Shown here: positions 34,416 through 46,617 of the stretch, in pieces
How the letters are laid out: each line of letters begins with the position of its first letter
Numbering within the stretch: the first letter of the stretch is position 1
From: Nageia nagi
Lineage: Eukaryota; Pinophyta
Direction of reading: 5' to 3'
Length of the DNA: 64,000 bases
Assembly (NCBI GenBank): GCA_050084985.1
Contig: JBITNC010000002.1
Coordinates: 1,426,001 to 1,490,000, forward strand
Program-made: the position numbers and the translations under genes
Notes under the pieces: generated by a model
Told to the model about the DNA's origin: nothing
What the model saw: the letters and a program-made list of their open reading frames with translations, nothing else
Databases searched by the model: none

Positions 34416-35298
34416 ACTAAGAGTTGTCTTGAAGAGACACCATTATGTGAAAAGGTACCATAGAGGTATCTTACTTTGGATGAAGAGATGGTTGCTTATG
34501 AAGCAATAACAAAAGAAAGATGGACACCTACTTAAGAGATCATCATTGGAGGTGATAAATACTTACTATTTTATTTGTATACTACTTATTTGATTAGATG
34601 TTTTGTAGACATTTCTAATATTGCCATTGAAGAAGATGGAAAATATATTTCCAAGACACCATTCCAAAGGAAAATCAAATTTGATGATTGTCTTATGGAG
34701 ACAACCTTGAAGAAGACTTTTCTTGGAGTGAAGACAAATTTTGACAGCTTGGTTCACTTGGACTCAAATGATATGTTTAAATTTCCTTAGGAGAAATAGT
34801 CATGTATTGTAATAAAGCATGAAACTTTGTATGAGGAGCAGCACTTAGTTGTATATGTAATCGGTCATTATATGACCATATTTGTGATGATTTGTTATGT
34901 GGAGATATGTGAGATAGTTGTATAATTTAATCATCTATGTGAGATGATTAATTATTGTAAAAATACCACTTGGGAATAAAGGTATACAAATGTAAAAAAA
35001 GATGAGTAAGAATCGTTGATGAGAACCATTACTATTGGCATTGATAGAATATCAATCCAGGAAGATGTTGATGAAGGGGAGTAGCTCATCAAAAGGAGGC
35101 ACTCAGTTATTTGCAATAAGAAGCAACATCAAAGATGGAGGATATACCACAACAAAGGTGGAAGGAGTGCCAAAATGAAATTTTTTGTTCTTTAACTTTT
35201 TGATGAAATATTGGACGAAATGAAAAACATTAAGTTTCTTCCAATTTTATGATGCTTCTAAACTTATGGAAGAGTCCGTTCGGTATAAAGGCGGAGAA

Positions 35299-35863
35299 TG
35301 TTGGACCTTGAGCTCAATTGAAGGCCGTTCGAAGTTGAAGGTCAAACCAATTCTCTACCAACTAGACTTTCTCAATAGATCAATCATCTTTAAGAAGGTA
35401 TAAATTTTTATAGAGACATCTAATTGAGCTAATTATTTTTGTATTGGATAGTACTCAATGACACCTTTCCAACGAGTATACGCATACCTACCTTTGTTGA
35501 AGGTTTGATCATCATCTTGGTCATTTTCCTACAAATTGTCTAGTATTTACATTTCATACCAAACATGACCACATTTTAAAAGAATGCTTGCACACCTAAA
35601 TTTAGCATGTGCAGGTTGTTTTTTCTCCCAATTTAGATTTAGAAGTTGTTATTTTGAGTGTTTGTTTTATCTAGTTTATGTCTAGTATGTTAGACTAATT
35701 TTAGGACTTCTAGATATATGCTTTTTCAAGATTGGATTGTAACAAGTAGTGATTATCCAACTTGAGTCTATTTTTAGTTGCGTCTATATTTAGGATTATC
35801 CAATCCTATATATTTATGTAAAGATTTTATTTTTAATAAATGAAAGTAAAATTCTACTTCTCA
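35299..35863 (+). repeat. 3' LTR of the pol-less element
   Basis: 565 bp, TGTTGGACCTTG...TACTTCTCA, pairing with 32157-32709. The purine-rich AAAGGCGGAGAA precedes it. Confidence 0.85.
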
Positions 35864-36141
35864 CTATCAAAGAGATTTGTAAATAATATCAACCTAAATG
35901 TCTCCATTCATACATGCAAGGAAATAGAAGGGAGTGAAAGTCGACTTATAGAATATAATCTTTGTAATATCAAGACATTTTTAGATATAATCATGATTAA
36001 AGATAAAGCTTTGAACTTAGCATATGATATAACATCTAGATAGCACATTAGCCTTGATTTATGTAATATTGTTATTTATTATTTTGAGATGTCTAAATAT
36101 GATTTATTAATTAATAAAAAATCATTTTTAGGTGTCTACAT

Positions 36142-37539
36142 TTTACCTCTCTTTGGATATGAAATAAAAAATAGTTTAAAATTGCATAATCCAAAGAAAC
36201 AAAGAGAAATATGAAAAATTTGCAATGGTAAAGAGCACTTCCCTAAAATATTTCTATGCTTGAGTATGATAGCTTATTGCCTCCCTTTTGGGTTTGGTTA
36301 TCCCAAGGAATTTTCCTATGGGGGAACCAAGCCAAAAGTTGCATCTTTTTACTGGAGGATTGACCATGCCTTTACTCTCTAATATGGTGAAGATGAATTT
36401 GTGGAAAAAAATAAGATAATATTCACATAGATTACATTGTTTAAAAGAATAAACATGTAGTAGCAAAGATGGAAGAGATAGAACACATTGAATTGGACCA
36501 TTGTCTTTGTAGTTGATGGTATATTTATAATTTTGTTGGTGCCTCAAAATAAATGGGATTAAAGAATGCCCCAAAGTTGTGAAATCAATTTAGATTCATA
36601 GAATTGCCTATGACATGTAGAATTTGACAAAGTTGCTCATGGTTGAGCCATAGCCCTTTGAAAAATTTATGAGTAGAAAATGTATTCGATACAACACATT
36701 TGTAATGCCATATTTTTCAATATATGAAGTGGTCTTAATTTTGAAAATAACTAATATTCGATATATTATTTGGTCTGAATAGCATGAACACCTTAGTAGC
36801 AGAACAGGCACAACGATAACGCTCTTAATTTCATAATTTTTTTAGAAGTCTTTTGAGAATACATGCTTGATAATCTTTAATATAATTTAAAATTTATCTA
36901 GGTAATACAAATGTGTGTTGAATGCATGAACAGTTGAAAAGTCAAAAAAGGGCATGTGTTCCCTAAAATTAGGATTTTTAAGTTTTAATAAAATGAAAAA
37001 GCAAATCAAATTATAGCTCATTTGTTCATTTTGACTTGGGAGCTTACCTGTCACTTGCGAAGGAGATTTGGTACCTTGGAGTTGAGTTAGTGAATTCCGA
37101 CTAAATATCCTCTACAAAGTTGATTATTGTGAGCATTTTAGATAGCATAACTTCAAGTTTGGTGGATCCACAATGGTAGACCAAGCAGAACCAGCATGGA
37201 GGATGATGGAACAACCCTTGGTGTGATGATAGGGTTATATTGTGGAGCTTTTTCACACATCACTTACTCACCATGTCGTGAGTCGATTTGTTTCTTCATT
37301 TTTTACAAATTTATGTCTTTATTCCTCGAATTTTTGTTAGATTTGCACATACATATTTGAATTTTCTTTATTATGTTTAATTTAGTTCACCTTGTTTACA
37401 AAACCATAAATCCTTATGACATAGTCATTCATATTTGGATGCAATTCTCCTTAAAAATGTTATTTTGAATTATTTGCTCTACTTTATTTTTGAATTTTGG
37501 TAGATTAACACATTTGTGTGATTTTTTGTATATTGCAAG
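36142..37539. other. unassigned DNA before the PMD pseudogene
   Basis: No domain in the short frames (36254-36574, 36608-36811 minus). The DNA is between two copies of the same repeat and may belong to the PMD-carrying element. Confidence 0.45.
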
Positions 37540-38460
37540 CATGAAAGAAGTTGATAAAGGGAGGATTGGCCTAATTAGATGCATTGGACAAGGCCCATGG
37601 TTGGATTCATTCCAACAATGACAACACATTGCTAAAGAAAGCTAAATTGTATGATTTGGTCATAATTGGGCATATGCAACTTGATCTTCCATTGTTAATA
37701 GCTTTGATTAAGAGATGGCAGTTGGATTTGAACACCTTCCACCTCCCATAGGTGAGATGATTGTGATAGTGCTCGATGTTTATCATATTTGGCGAGCTCC
37801 CATTTGTGAGTGTTAGTACACCAAGTCACTGTTAGGGAGTAGCATCAATTGGATGAGTTATCACACTGGTTGAAAAACATGCACGACTATGATTGGGAGA
37901 AACAAACCATGTATTCATACATAATGTCCCAATTTGAGTTAACTAACAAAAGTCTTCATCTTCTTATTTCCTTATTATCATGTTCTTGAGTCTCAAAAAG
38001 AATAATTCCTTATTTCCTTATGGTTTGATTTGGATTGTTCAAGAGATTTATGCCCGAGGGAGTGTCTTCGCATGGTATCATGCATCCTTGCATAGCTTTA
38101 TCAAGATTTGCACCATATTATTATTGTATGAAAATCCAATGTTATCATTTCTCACGTCGAATTACTGCAGGAATGGACAAACAAAAACATTATTGTATTT
38201 AGGCCATTTCGATTGGAGAATGTTTGGTCCTATGAGATAGATCCTATGATCACCTGTTGGACTAGAGAGGAGAAATATTATTAAACTCCGAAGGAATTGG
38301 ACAAGATGAGATGTGGATGCTCTACAACCTTAGGATATTTTATGATATGTGTGAGGACTATGTGCGAGATGAGGAAACCCACCATTTTGTTTGGGTCCTC
38401 CATCGTTGCTTTATCCAATCTCAAAGGAAGGATGATAACATGTAACATAAAATCATAAAA
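37540..38460 (+). pseudogene. plant mobile domain (PMD) protein remnant
   Basis: Plus-strand pieces, in different frames, give the PMD pattern: LIALIKRWQLDLNTFHLP, then after a frameshift near 37748 GEMIVIVLDVYHIWRAPI (the usual motif is ...RW...THTFHLP-GE-TITLEDV), and towards the end MWMLYNLRIFYDMCEDYVRD and THHFVWVLHRCFIQSQRKDD. PMD proteins (MAIL1/MAIN relatives) occur as host genes and as passengers of transposons. Stops and frameshifts show this copy is dead. It sits directly 5' of the dispersed repeat at 38425, whose other copy is at 32030/36141, which suggests a mobile carrier. Confidence 0.6.
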
Positions 38461-38811
38461 TAACAGAATCCTCATATATGTGGCATCGAAAGACATCGGT
38501 AGTGTAGTATGATGTATGAACAACCACTTATCAAATATAATTGATAGATAATATCAACTCGAACTCCTCCATTTATACCTGTAAGGACATAAAAAGGAGT
38601 GAATATTGACATATGTAAATAGAATAAAATCTTTGTAATATCAAGATATTTCTAGATATAATCATCATTAATAATAAAACATTGAACTTAGCACATGATA
38701 TAACATTTGGATAGCAAATTAGCTTTTATTTATGTAATATTGTTGTTCATTTTTTTGAGATATCTAAATATGATTTATTAATTAATAAGAAATCTTTTTT
38801 AGGTGTATACA
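38425..38811 (-). repeat. dispersed repeat copy B
   Basis: Uninterrupted counterpart of 32030-32156 plus 35864-36141. It ends AGGTGTATACA (copy A AGGTGTCTACA). Start is approximate. Confidence 0.65.
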
Positions 38812-39260
38812 TCCATATATACTTGTGTACACAAATTCCTTCAAAATTATGTTTATATGATTTGATATGCTAAATGGCCTTAAGTTTTATAATGAATATT
38901 TGCACCGAAAATATTTTACATTTCAATATGAATTGAAAGTTTCAAATGAATCCCAAATATTTTGGAAGGGTCACTCGTCAACACATTGTTGTTAAACCCA
39001 CAAGCATTAATCCCTTTGGTTGTATCATCAGAAGCGTTTTTCCAACCCCAAATGTTGATGGATCCCCTTGACTAAGATATACAAGCTTCTTACCTCATTC
39101 AAAATTATTGCATTATGACACTCCTTTTTGTTTACTTCACTCTTACATACAGGAGCTACACTAGGCACTCTCTTACTCTTTATATATGTATTTTTCAACT
39201 ATCCTATTGACCATTTTTTTGTCACTAGTGGACATTAATATCAAATTTCAATTTTAATTT
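38812..39260 (+). mobile_element. LINE 3'-end fragment, plus strand
   Basis: 39140-39250 is the reverse complement of the LINE end motif found at 20080 and 30490: CTACACTAGGCACTCTCTTACTC, then ATTGACCAT, GTGGACATTAATATCAAATTTC. The part from 38812 to 39130 is probably decayed LINE coding DNA but shows no firm motif. Confidence 0.55.
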
Positions 39261-40019
39261 GTACTATTTCATTATAAATTTCTATTTAGAATTATTGGGC
39301 TTATCATAATAATTGAAAGTAAGTTATAATATACTTCATAATATGTGCATGTGAAATTTCCTATCATCTTGGCTAATTTAAGGACATCTCAAATAACTAT
39401 TACATTTTGTAAATGATAAATTAAAGATCAACAAAAGTCTTATAAACTCATGTCCCATAAAATAGATAATACGTGAGCAACTATTGAATAAGATATTTCT
39501 TTATCTTATAGTTCTATGACATCCAACGTATATAAATATTTACAAGTATATAACTAAGTTTTATTTACCGTAATCTATTTTATTGCATAGTTATAAGATC
39601 CAAGTTATATAAAGATTTACAAGTATATATCTAAATTTTATTTAGTGTAATCTATTTTATTGCATAGCGATATCTTATGACCATCAACCATTGTATTCCT
39701 TACTATTAATTTTAAGTGTTGTTTTTTGTTTTTTAAAACCTTACGCTATAATGTGATCTAAATACCATAAAAGCTTGGATTTTCATGTATCTTCTTTAGA
39801 ACATGCTTTAATCATTGCATATCATATAATTGGTTTCAATCTATATATTTACAAAATCATATATTGTTATATTACCCACATATTACAAACTCTAGGATAA
39901 TCAAGTTTTCAATTCTCAAAATTTAGTATATAAAAAAAACTAAATTTTAGGGTAATTGAATTTTAACACTCAAAAGTACCTATTTAAATCCTCATAACGA
40001 ATCTTATAGATAATCAAAA
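39261..40019. other. AT-rich DNA, nothing recognised
   Basis: No open frame of note. A pair of similar segments, ATAAATATTTACAAGTATATAACTAA (39531-39556) and ATAAAGATTTACAAGTATATATCTAA (39609-39634), indicates a local duplication of about 78 bp. Confidence 0.5.
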
Positions 40020-41669
40020 TGTTGGGAGTAACCTTTTCAAAACTTTGAATTAATATTCAAATAAACAAGAATGGTGAAATTAAGGCAGCGGAATGATAAA
40101 TTATTACCTATGATAACCATTATTAAGAAAGCATAATAAAAACATTAAAGAAAATGATAACAAAAAAATCTTTAAAAAATCAATCACATATGGGATAATT
40201 AGATAAGGGCATTATAAGAGAACATGTATCATTCAAGAAATCTTCTAGTGATATCATAAAACACATGAACATCAAATAAATGAAAGTCAAATTTTAAAAG
40301 AGGTAATGTGAATGAATGATGTCTTTCAATGTCCTTAAAATTAAATGGTTTAGAATCCATCTCTCTCCTACGATTCGTGGTCCTTGATATAGAGTGATTT
40401 TCAGCTCCTCAACTTACTCAAGGACAAGTTCCAGATTGAATAGGGATAATCACTTTCATCAAAGGCCTTGTATTATCTTCAAGTCTAGTTACATGAAATT
40501 AGAGAATGGTGTTATCATCATCCGTTATTACATTAAGCTATACATATGACATGGTCTCTATTTTCCCCTTGGGTAGATAAGGATTTGCTCACACCAACTT
40601 CATATTGAGACATACCATCATATCCTTAGAGACCAACGTATATAAGATAAGATTAATAAGATAAATAATATAAATTAATATTCAAGTCAACCTAAAACTA
40701 CTAAAGAAAAAGATAAGATAAAATTTTTAATATCCTTTTAAACTCAATGGTTTGTAGGATCTATGAAAATTTATCTAAAAATGAAAATATATCAATCAAA
40801 TATATTAATGAGAATATATCAATTATATTTTTAAATGCAAATATATCAATAAGATAGATAAGTCTTTTAACGTCCTTTAAAACCCATTGATTTTTACAAA
40901 AGTAAATATATATCAATATAATTAGATTAGTTTACTTGATATAATCAGAGAAAGAACAAACATAGTGATTATTAGTTTATACCCAACCAACAAAGTGATC
41001 ATAACATATGAGAGTCACATCGTCAGCAACAAGTTACCTCATTCATGGATGGGCATCATCATGGAAGAAAAGAATTCCTCATTTGTTGATCTCTCATAAA
41101 GGTGATGGTTATATATACGTCCACCCAACAAGGATTATACAAACCAATGGTCCAATGCGAAGCCAATGAAAACAAAAGAGTGATGGTTATTTATTATCCA
41201 CCCAACAAGGACTATATGATCTAGCACAAAACCAGTAGAAATATAGAATGATGATTGTTTATTGTCCAACCAACAAGGATTATATGATCCAGCACGAAGC
41301 CAATAGAAATATAAAAGTGACCATAATGTCACAATGAGCATAAGATCATTAAATGCATATCCAAACAAATGAGTGATTTATTTTACATAACCAATGAAAG
41401 AAATATTAAAATATGATCATATCCATGTGCATATTATATTGTAATAATTGATCATAACATCATAATCATAAATTATGAACTCAATTGTAAAATTCCCTAG
41501 CATAGATAATAATGGTAGGGTTAACGCTGAATTATGTTAATTGGAAAGCATTGAAATCATGATAAATATAAATAACTTTACAAATGCATGCAAAGAAAGG
41601 TGAGAGATATCTGAAAATAATACATATAATTACTTATGGTAGTTGAAGAATGTGAACATACTCCCAACA
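40020..41669. mobile_element. solo-LTR-like unit
   Basis: 1650 bp with 11-bp mirror ends TGTTGGGAGTA...TACTCCCAACA and near-identical flanks CAAAA (40015-40019) and CAAAC (41670-41674). No coding domain. The size fits an LTR of a Tat/Athila-type gypsy element. The absence of a primer site or polypurine tract next to it argues for a solo LTR. Confidence 0.6.
41103..41317. repeat. tandem repeat, three units of 68-78 bp
   Basis: Units start TGATGGTTAT / TGATGATTGT at 41103, 41181 and 41249, each with CCAACAAGGA and an AGCCAATGAAA / AGCCAATAGAAATAT segment. Located inside the solo-LTR-like unit, as LTR U3 repeats often are. Confidence 0.8.
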
Positions 41670-41674
41670 CAAAC

Positions 41675-42169
41675 GTTATGGCTAGCATTAGTGCTTCCCT
41701 AAGCGTTGGCACGAGCCGCTATTATTTCAATAATCTTAAAATTTTGTGGAAATTTTCAAAATAATTGCATCATACTAACAAATTATTTCTTTTATGATTG
41801 CAGACTTAAGTTTTCTACAAAGTCAATTGAATGAATTATTACTCACAACCGGGAATGCAATTAACTTATATCTTTTAATCAAATTTTCGTAATTTTTTGA
41901 ACTCCAAAGAGACATTTATCAATCAAAGAATCAAAAATATTTCTAAATAAGTAAAATCACACAAAAATACTAGCACCAATGTTAAGCTACCTTTAACAAA
42001 ATTCACTCAAACCAGCATTAATGTTGAGATAACAGAAGAGAAACTAAGCTAAATAACACAACCTAAACTACTAACAAACATCTTGAATAAACATGAGCAT
42101 CAAAATACACAAAAAAAACCACATCCATGCATAAAAGGGTTTCAAATGAATAATATCGGTTGAAAACTT
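41675..42169. other. unassigned DNA before the integrase remnant
   Basis: No motif recognised. Probably the 3' part of the minus-strand gypsy element whose integrase ends near 42170. Confidence 0.45.
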
Positions 42170-43450
42170 ATCTTCTTTCCCATCTATTATCCTTAACTTG
42201 CATGTACCATTTGGATACTAGCACTAATGATGTAAGGACCAATCCAATTAGTCTCAAATTTACCTTTATCCTCTTTTTACGCCTTTGTCTTATGATGATT
42301 CTCTTTAAGGACTAAATCACCAACTTGAAACTCTCTTGACCTAATCTTCACAACATATGCCTTTTTGGTTCTTTTATGATACATTCTGAGATGCTCCAAT
42401 GCATGAATTATTTTCTCATTCAACCCGTCTAATTACCTTAATCTAGCTTTCATTTGCTCTTCCATATCTACTACACCTTCTAAAGACACCCTCAAAAATG
42501 GAATTTCCAATTCCAATGGAAGAACAACCTCATCTTCATATACCAATGAGAAAGAAGTATAACCAGTTGTTGATCTAAGACTTGTTATATATGCCCACAA
42601 TGCATATACCAAGTACTTATGTCAATCTCTTTGATGTTTCTTTATTATTTTGGAAAGGATGTTGATGATGGTCTTATTTGTAGCTTCAACTTTATCATTA
42701 CCTTGTGGATAATATGTTGAAGAAAACTTTTTTCTTATCCTTTACAAAATTCTCTTACATGCTTACTTCTAAAATTCTTTCCATTATTCATAATAATATG
42801 AAATGGCACTCCAAACCTAGCAATGATATTATCAATAAAAAATCTCATAATTTGATGACCTTTTAATGAACTTAGTGGAACAACCTCTACCCATTTTGTG
42901 AAATATTTTGTTGCAACCAAAATAAACTTATGACCTTATTTAGACATAGGATTAATTACTCCAACAAAATCTAAAGCCCAAATAGAAAATAACCAAGGTG
43001 AAATTATTGTAGCCAACTCATGAGATAGAACCAATCTAAGATTAACATGATTTTAATATTTCAATATTTTTTAACATGAGTACAATCTCTTTCCATTGGT
43101 GGCCAATAATACCCTAATCTCAAAAGCTTATTAAAAATAACTTTACCATTGAAATGGCCTCCAGTTTGATCATCGTGAACTTACTCCATTACTTTCTAAA
43201 TTTCATCTTCTCTTAAACACCTAAGAAAAATACCTTCAAAAGATCTTTTATAAAGAACATCACCAATAATAACATATATTATTGTTGTCCTTTTGAACCT
43301 TTTCTTCTTATATCCATGCTTCCAATTTTTTGAGATTTTACCATCCTTAAGAAAGTTATAAATATCCTTATACCATTCATCAAAAATAATGAAAGCACAT
43401 ATAACAGGATCTTTTTCAAAGAAATCAACAAAGAATTGTTCATCCACTAT
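42170..43450 (-). pseudogene. gypsy integrase
   Basis: Zinc region and linker at 43196-43447 (EQFFVDFFEKDPVI, then TIIYVIIGDVLYKRSFEGIFLRC); catalytic core at 42735-42920 (VATKYFTKWVEVVPL, FIDNIIARFGVPFHIIMNNGKNF); further down, broken pieces corresponding to the EAxNK, LWAY, SLVY and VLP motifs and the C-terminal DLVLKENHHK region. The second catalytic Asp (usually TDNG) reads MNNG (42781-42792), so the enzyme is dead. It would insert element cDNA into host DNA. Confidence 0.82.
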
Positions 43451-43670
43451 AGAAGCACTCTTAAGGCTAATAATCTTTATAAATGTTTCTTAATCTTCAA
43501 TTGGAATAGGAGTTAAAAAGGTTGCATTATCCATAACATCAACAAATATATTACTATTCCTTAGAATATTATTAAACTCTACTTTTTTTAAATATCTTGA
43601 AACCATTTTTATAACTAACTCCTTTTCAAGGTTGCAACTTTTCATCCTTTGTGATGTAAACTTCATTTAT

Positions 43671-44260
43671 CTAATTTATAATTAGTTGAGAATCATCAAA
43701 AACTTGAAGGTTCTTATTATTCAAATTAATAACAACCTTCAAACCTAAAATTAAAGCTTCATACTCATCCATATTGTTTGTGCACTCAAAACTAAGCTTA
43801 TATGCCATAGGAATAATTTCACTTTGAGGAGACGTTAATACAATACCTGACCTAACTCCTTTGAGATGCTTGGAACTATACAAATATAACATCCACTTCT
43901 GCCTCTTTATCCCAAGCAATGATTTCATCTTGAAATTGTTCTTTACATGGAGTGGATCAAGAACATTTATAATAATCAATAGGTTCAATAAACCCACCTC
44001 AAGATACTTATCTATTTCCTTCTTAACCAAGATAGAATTATTAGGGTGCATAGGCCTTCTCTTTTGCTAAACTGGATTGGCATCCTCATGAACCATCAAA
44101 TTATGAATAATAAATGTAGGATAAATACCAATCATATCTTCATAACCTCAAGAAAACATATCTCCAAAATCCTTAAGAAACTTTTGCTACCTTTCCTTTT
44201 CATCCCCTTCAATCCATGCTCCAATCTGAACCATCTTGGGGTCATATTCTAAACCAATAT
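43671..44260 (-). pseudogene. gypsy RT N-terminus joined to RNase H (internal deletion)
   Basis: The pre-RT segment reads FKLD-type text then HPNNSILVKKEIDKYLEVGLL (about 43965-44051). Within 30 residues it passes into the second RNase H: WMLYLYSSKHLKGVRSGIV, CTNNMDEYEALILGLK and LQVFDDSQLIIN. The whole RT palm, normally about 250 residues or more, is missing with the frame kept open (43671-44051). This is a deletion derivative. Confidence 0.78.
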
Positions 44261-45290
44261 TAATCTCTATAGGAGCTTCATTCAACCAAGCTATTTTATC
44301 ACTTGGTGAGGAAAAATGTAGCAATGCCCACAAACCTTCCACATCACAAAAGAAGCTATATCACAAACACAAAACACACGCATCTCCCCTTCTTAACTAC
44401 CTAGCCCTAATCCTACTCCTACATATCAAAAATAAAAATAAGCTAGTGTAGCAGGGGTAAACATGTTATATCTTCAACCTCCTTTCCAAAATAAGCATAA
44501 CAATGAAAAGTTGTCCTTTCTTTTCATTTAGGATGGAACTTCTTGAACTCAATTCATGCCCCAATGTATCTAGAATTGCATCATCAGTATCAAATACATC
44601 CACGGATAGGGGAACATGCTCAAACCTCATAGGGTAAGTTTAATACTACTTTGTTACGGTAGAGAGGATGCCTACAATAACACTAATGCTAGTAGAACCA
44701 CAGATGTGTTTCCTTCTTTGTTGCAAAGACTCAGGAACTACTAACTTGATCGTCCCAACACTCTGCTCCTCAGCTTCATAATCAATCTCCTCTAACACAG
44801 ATTCATCACTCGATGACTCACTAGAATCTTTAACTCCAAATCCTTGTCACCCTGGATAGGCTTGGAATATTTCTACAAGAAAATCATTTATTCCTTGCTC
44901 CTCTTTACCCAACCCTTTTCCTTTGTACCTCTTTGATCCCATATATATAGGAATTATGGGTGCTTGACATTTCATGGCTTTCATTTTCTTATTAACTTAA
45001 GCACATGTTACTTTTTGTTACACTTGTTTACTGGATTCCTTAGGTTCTTATGTATCTTCATTATAAAAGGTATTCTTGATCTCTTCATCTTCCAACGAAC
45101 ATCTCTTATTTTGACATTATGTGCATACATAGCAATGTGGATGCTCATCACCTTCAAAATTTAAGCACAAACATTGATATCGATGTGAATGTTGAGCCTT
45201 CTTCTTCTGCTAAGGTCGACCCATTGCTCTAATGCCTTACTTAATAGCTCTTTAACTGACCATATAGGTACCAATACCTATTTCCTTATA
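44261..45290 (-). other. decayed gypsy linker between protease and RT
   Basis: Between recognised protease and RT blocks; only short broken frames, no domain identified. Confidence 0.5.
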
Positions 45291-45930
45291 CAACTACATA
45301 TGATCATAGTCTTCACTTTCCTCTTTATCAATTTCTTCATGGAATTCCATTTCAATATATAGAACAAAGGCAACTCCAACTCTCCCAATCATGCTTTTAG
45401 GATCATCTGCAGCTTTAAACATATATTCCTTTCTTTTATATGCAAATTTCAATAATCTATGCAAAGTAGAAGATACACACGTCATAGCATGAATACAAGC
45501 TCTTCCGAAGAGAATATTGTAGGGTAGCATCAATCACTTTTATCTTCAACTCAATTGTCTTAGGCTCTTATTGAACAAGAATAATTATATGCCCTACACA
45601 TTGGTTTTCTACATTATCAAATCCTTTAATTTTATATTTTTTCCTTTGGATTTTATTGATTAATTTATCACCAATTATATATATATAAAGAATAAATATC
45701 ATCATCAACTAATGCATCTTTAATAGTTTTATCCAAAATCTTGACATAAATATGCATAGTTAAATGACTTTCAATCACTTCTAGACTAGGAAGTTCATTA
45801 TCATCAAAAGAAAGCATATTGAATTATTTGAAACAATCAACCATACCTACAATTGCACTTGTTGGAATATAAGTTCCAACATTTATACTACCAAGAATTT
45901 TTTAAAAAGCTTCCTTATGTGCATCAAAAG
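45291..45930 (-). pseudogene. gypsy protease region
   Basis: The frame at 45294-45533 begins MLPYNILFGRACIHAM then SSTLHRLLKFAYKRKEYMF, the segment just after the retropepsin core in Tat-type elements (YNLLLGR-W-H). The active-site DSG region upstream is not cleanly readable. Confidence 0.7.
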
Positions 45931-46077
45931 TTCCAAATAATTCAAGTAGAGTAATTTTAGCATTAATACCTTTCAAATTTTGCATAATTATTTGCTTACA
46001 TTTTTCCTTTTTCTTTTCTTTATGAGAAAGGGAATAAGGTGCTACCTCTTTTTGTTGAATAGTAATAGGGTTAGAAA

Positions 46078-46595
46078 TGTTGGAATGTATAATGCATTAT
46101 TGTAAAGGTTTTGTAATAATCCTATTTGTAAATTCACTAATACTTAATGCTATCACTAGATACCTTTAGTATTTAAATGAATATGATAATGTACCTTCTC
46201 CTACACTCCATGTCATGAGCATGCTCCTTGGGTAAAAATGATATGCATGTCATGCCTTTGTACTTTGCTTAAAAGGGTGATCCAGAGGAGGATTTTGGCC
46301 TATAAATAGAAGGCCCTCTCTTTGTGATCACTCACCAATTTGTGAAGTAAAGTTATGCTATAGGATAGTGTTTAGGAGATGAGATTAGGAGAATTGTAAG
46401 AAGTTCATATTTGTGAATGAAGTAAGATCTAATTAGTGGATGTACTCCTAGTTGAAGGAACAACTATATCTCTTGAGTCACTTTGTGAGATTGTCTTCTT
46501 GAGTATCTTGATGTTAGTGTGAGCTTCCATGAGATCTTTGTAGTTTAAGATTGTATTAGTTATATTGCAATCCCTTCAACGAATACCTTTTTTGC
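46078..46595 (+). mobile_element. LTR inserted in the second gypsy remnant
   Basis: Starts TGTTGGAATGTATAATG at 46078, has a plus-strand TATA box (CCTATAAATAGAAGG, about 46301) and ends about ...CAATCCCTTCA. The gypsy frames on both sides are unrelated to it. Start and TATA segment match the LTR at 1-480 (on its minus strand). No convincing 5-bp duplication found (AGAAA before, ACGAA after), so the exact ends are uncertain. Confidence 0.55.
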
Positions 46596-46617
46596 TCCTT
46601 GTAGTAGCATGGAACAC

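Larger units (their letters stand above)
32157..35863 (+). mobile_element. non-autonomous LTR retrotransposon without pol
   Basis: 3.7-kb plus-strand element with LTRs 32157-32709 and 35299-35863, an initiator-Met primer site (TGGTATCAGATC, 32713-32724) and a purine-rich tract (AAAGGCGGAGAA) before the 3' LTR. Flanks are CTATA and CTATC, a probable 5-bp duplication with one change. Inside are a copia-type gag fragment and acidic repeat-bearing frames but no protease, integrase, RT or RNase H. It must depend on another copia element. Confidence 0.82.
32030..36141 (-). repeat. dispersed repeat copy A, split by an LTR element
   Basis: 32030-32156 joined to 35864-36141 aligns with 38425-38811: shared pieces are TATGATGTATG, GATATAATCAT, TTAGCATATGATATAACAT and TTATTAATTAATAA, ending AGGTGTCTACA. 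Read on the minus strand it starts TGTAGACACCTAAAAATG, like an LTR. It could be an LTR or the tail of a PMD-carrying element. The younger LTR element at 32157-35863 interrupts it. Confidence 0.65.

Noticed and set aside
41103-41317. Satellite DNA array
   Set aside because: Only three diverged units inside an LTR-like unit; typical of LTR-internal repeats.
40020-41669. 3' LTR of the 42-48 kb gypsy element
   Set aside because: No polypurine tract lies next to it and the near-matching 5-bp flanks suggest a separate solo LTR; kept as such.
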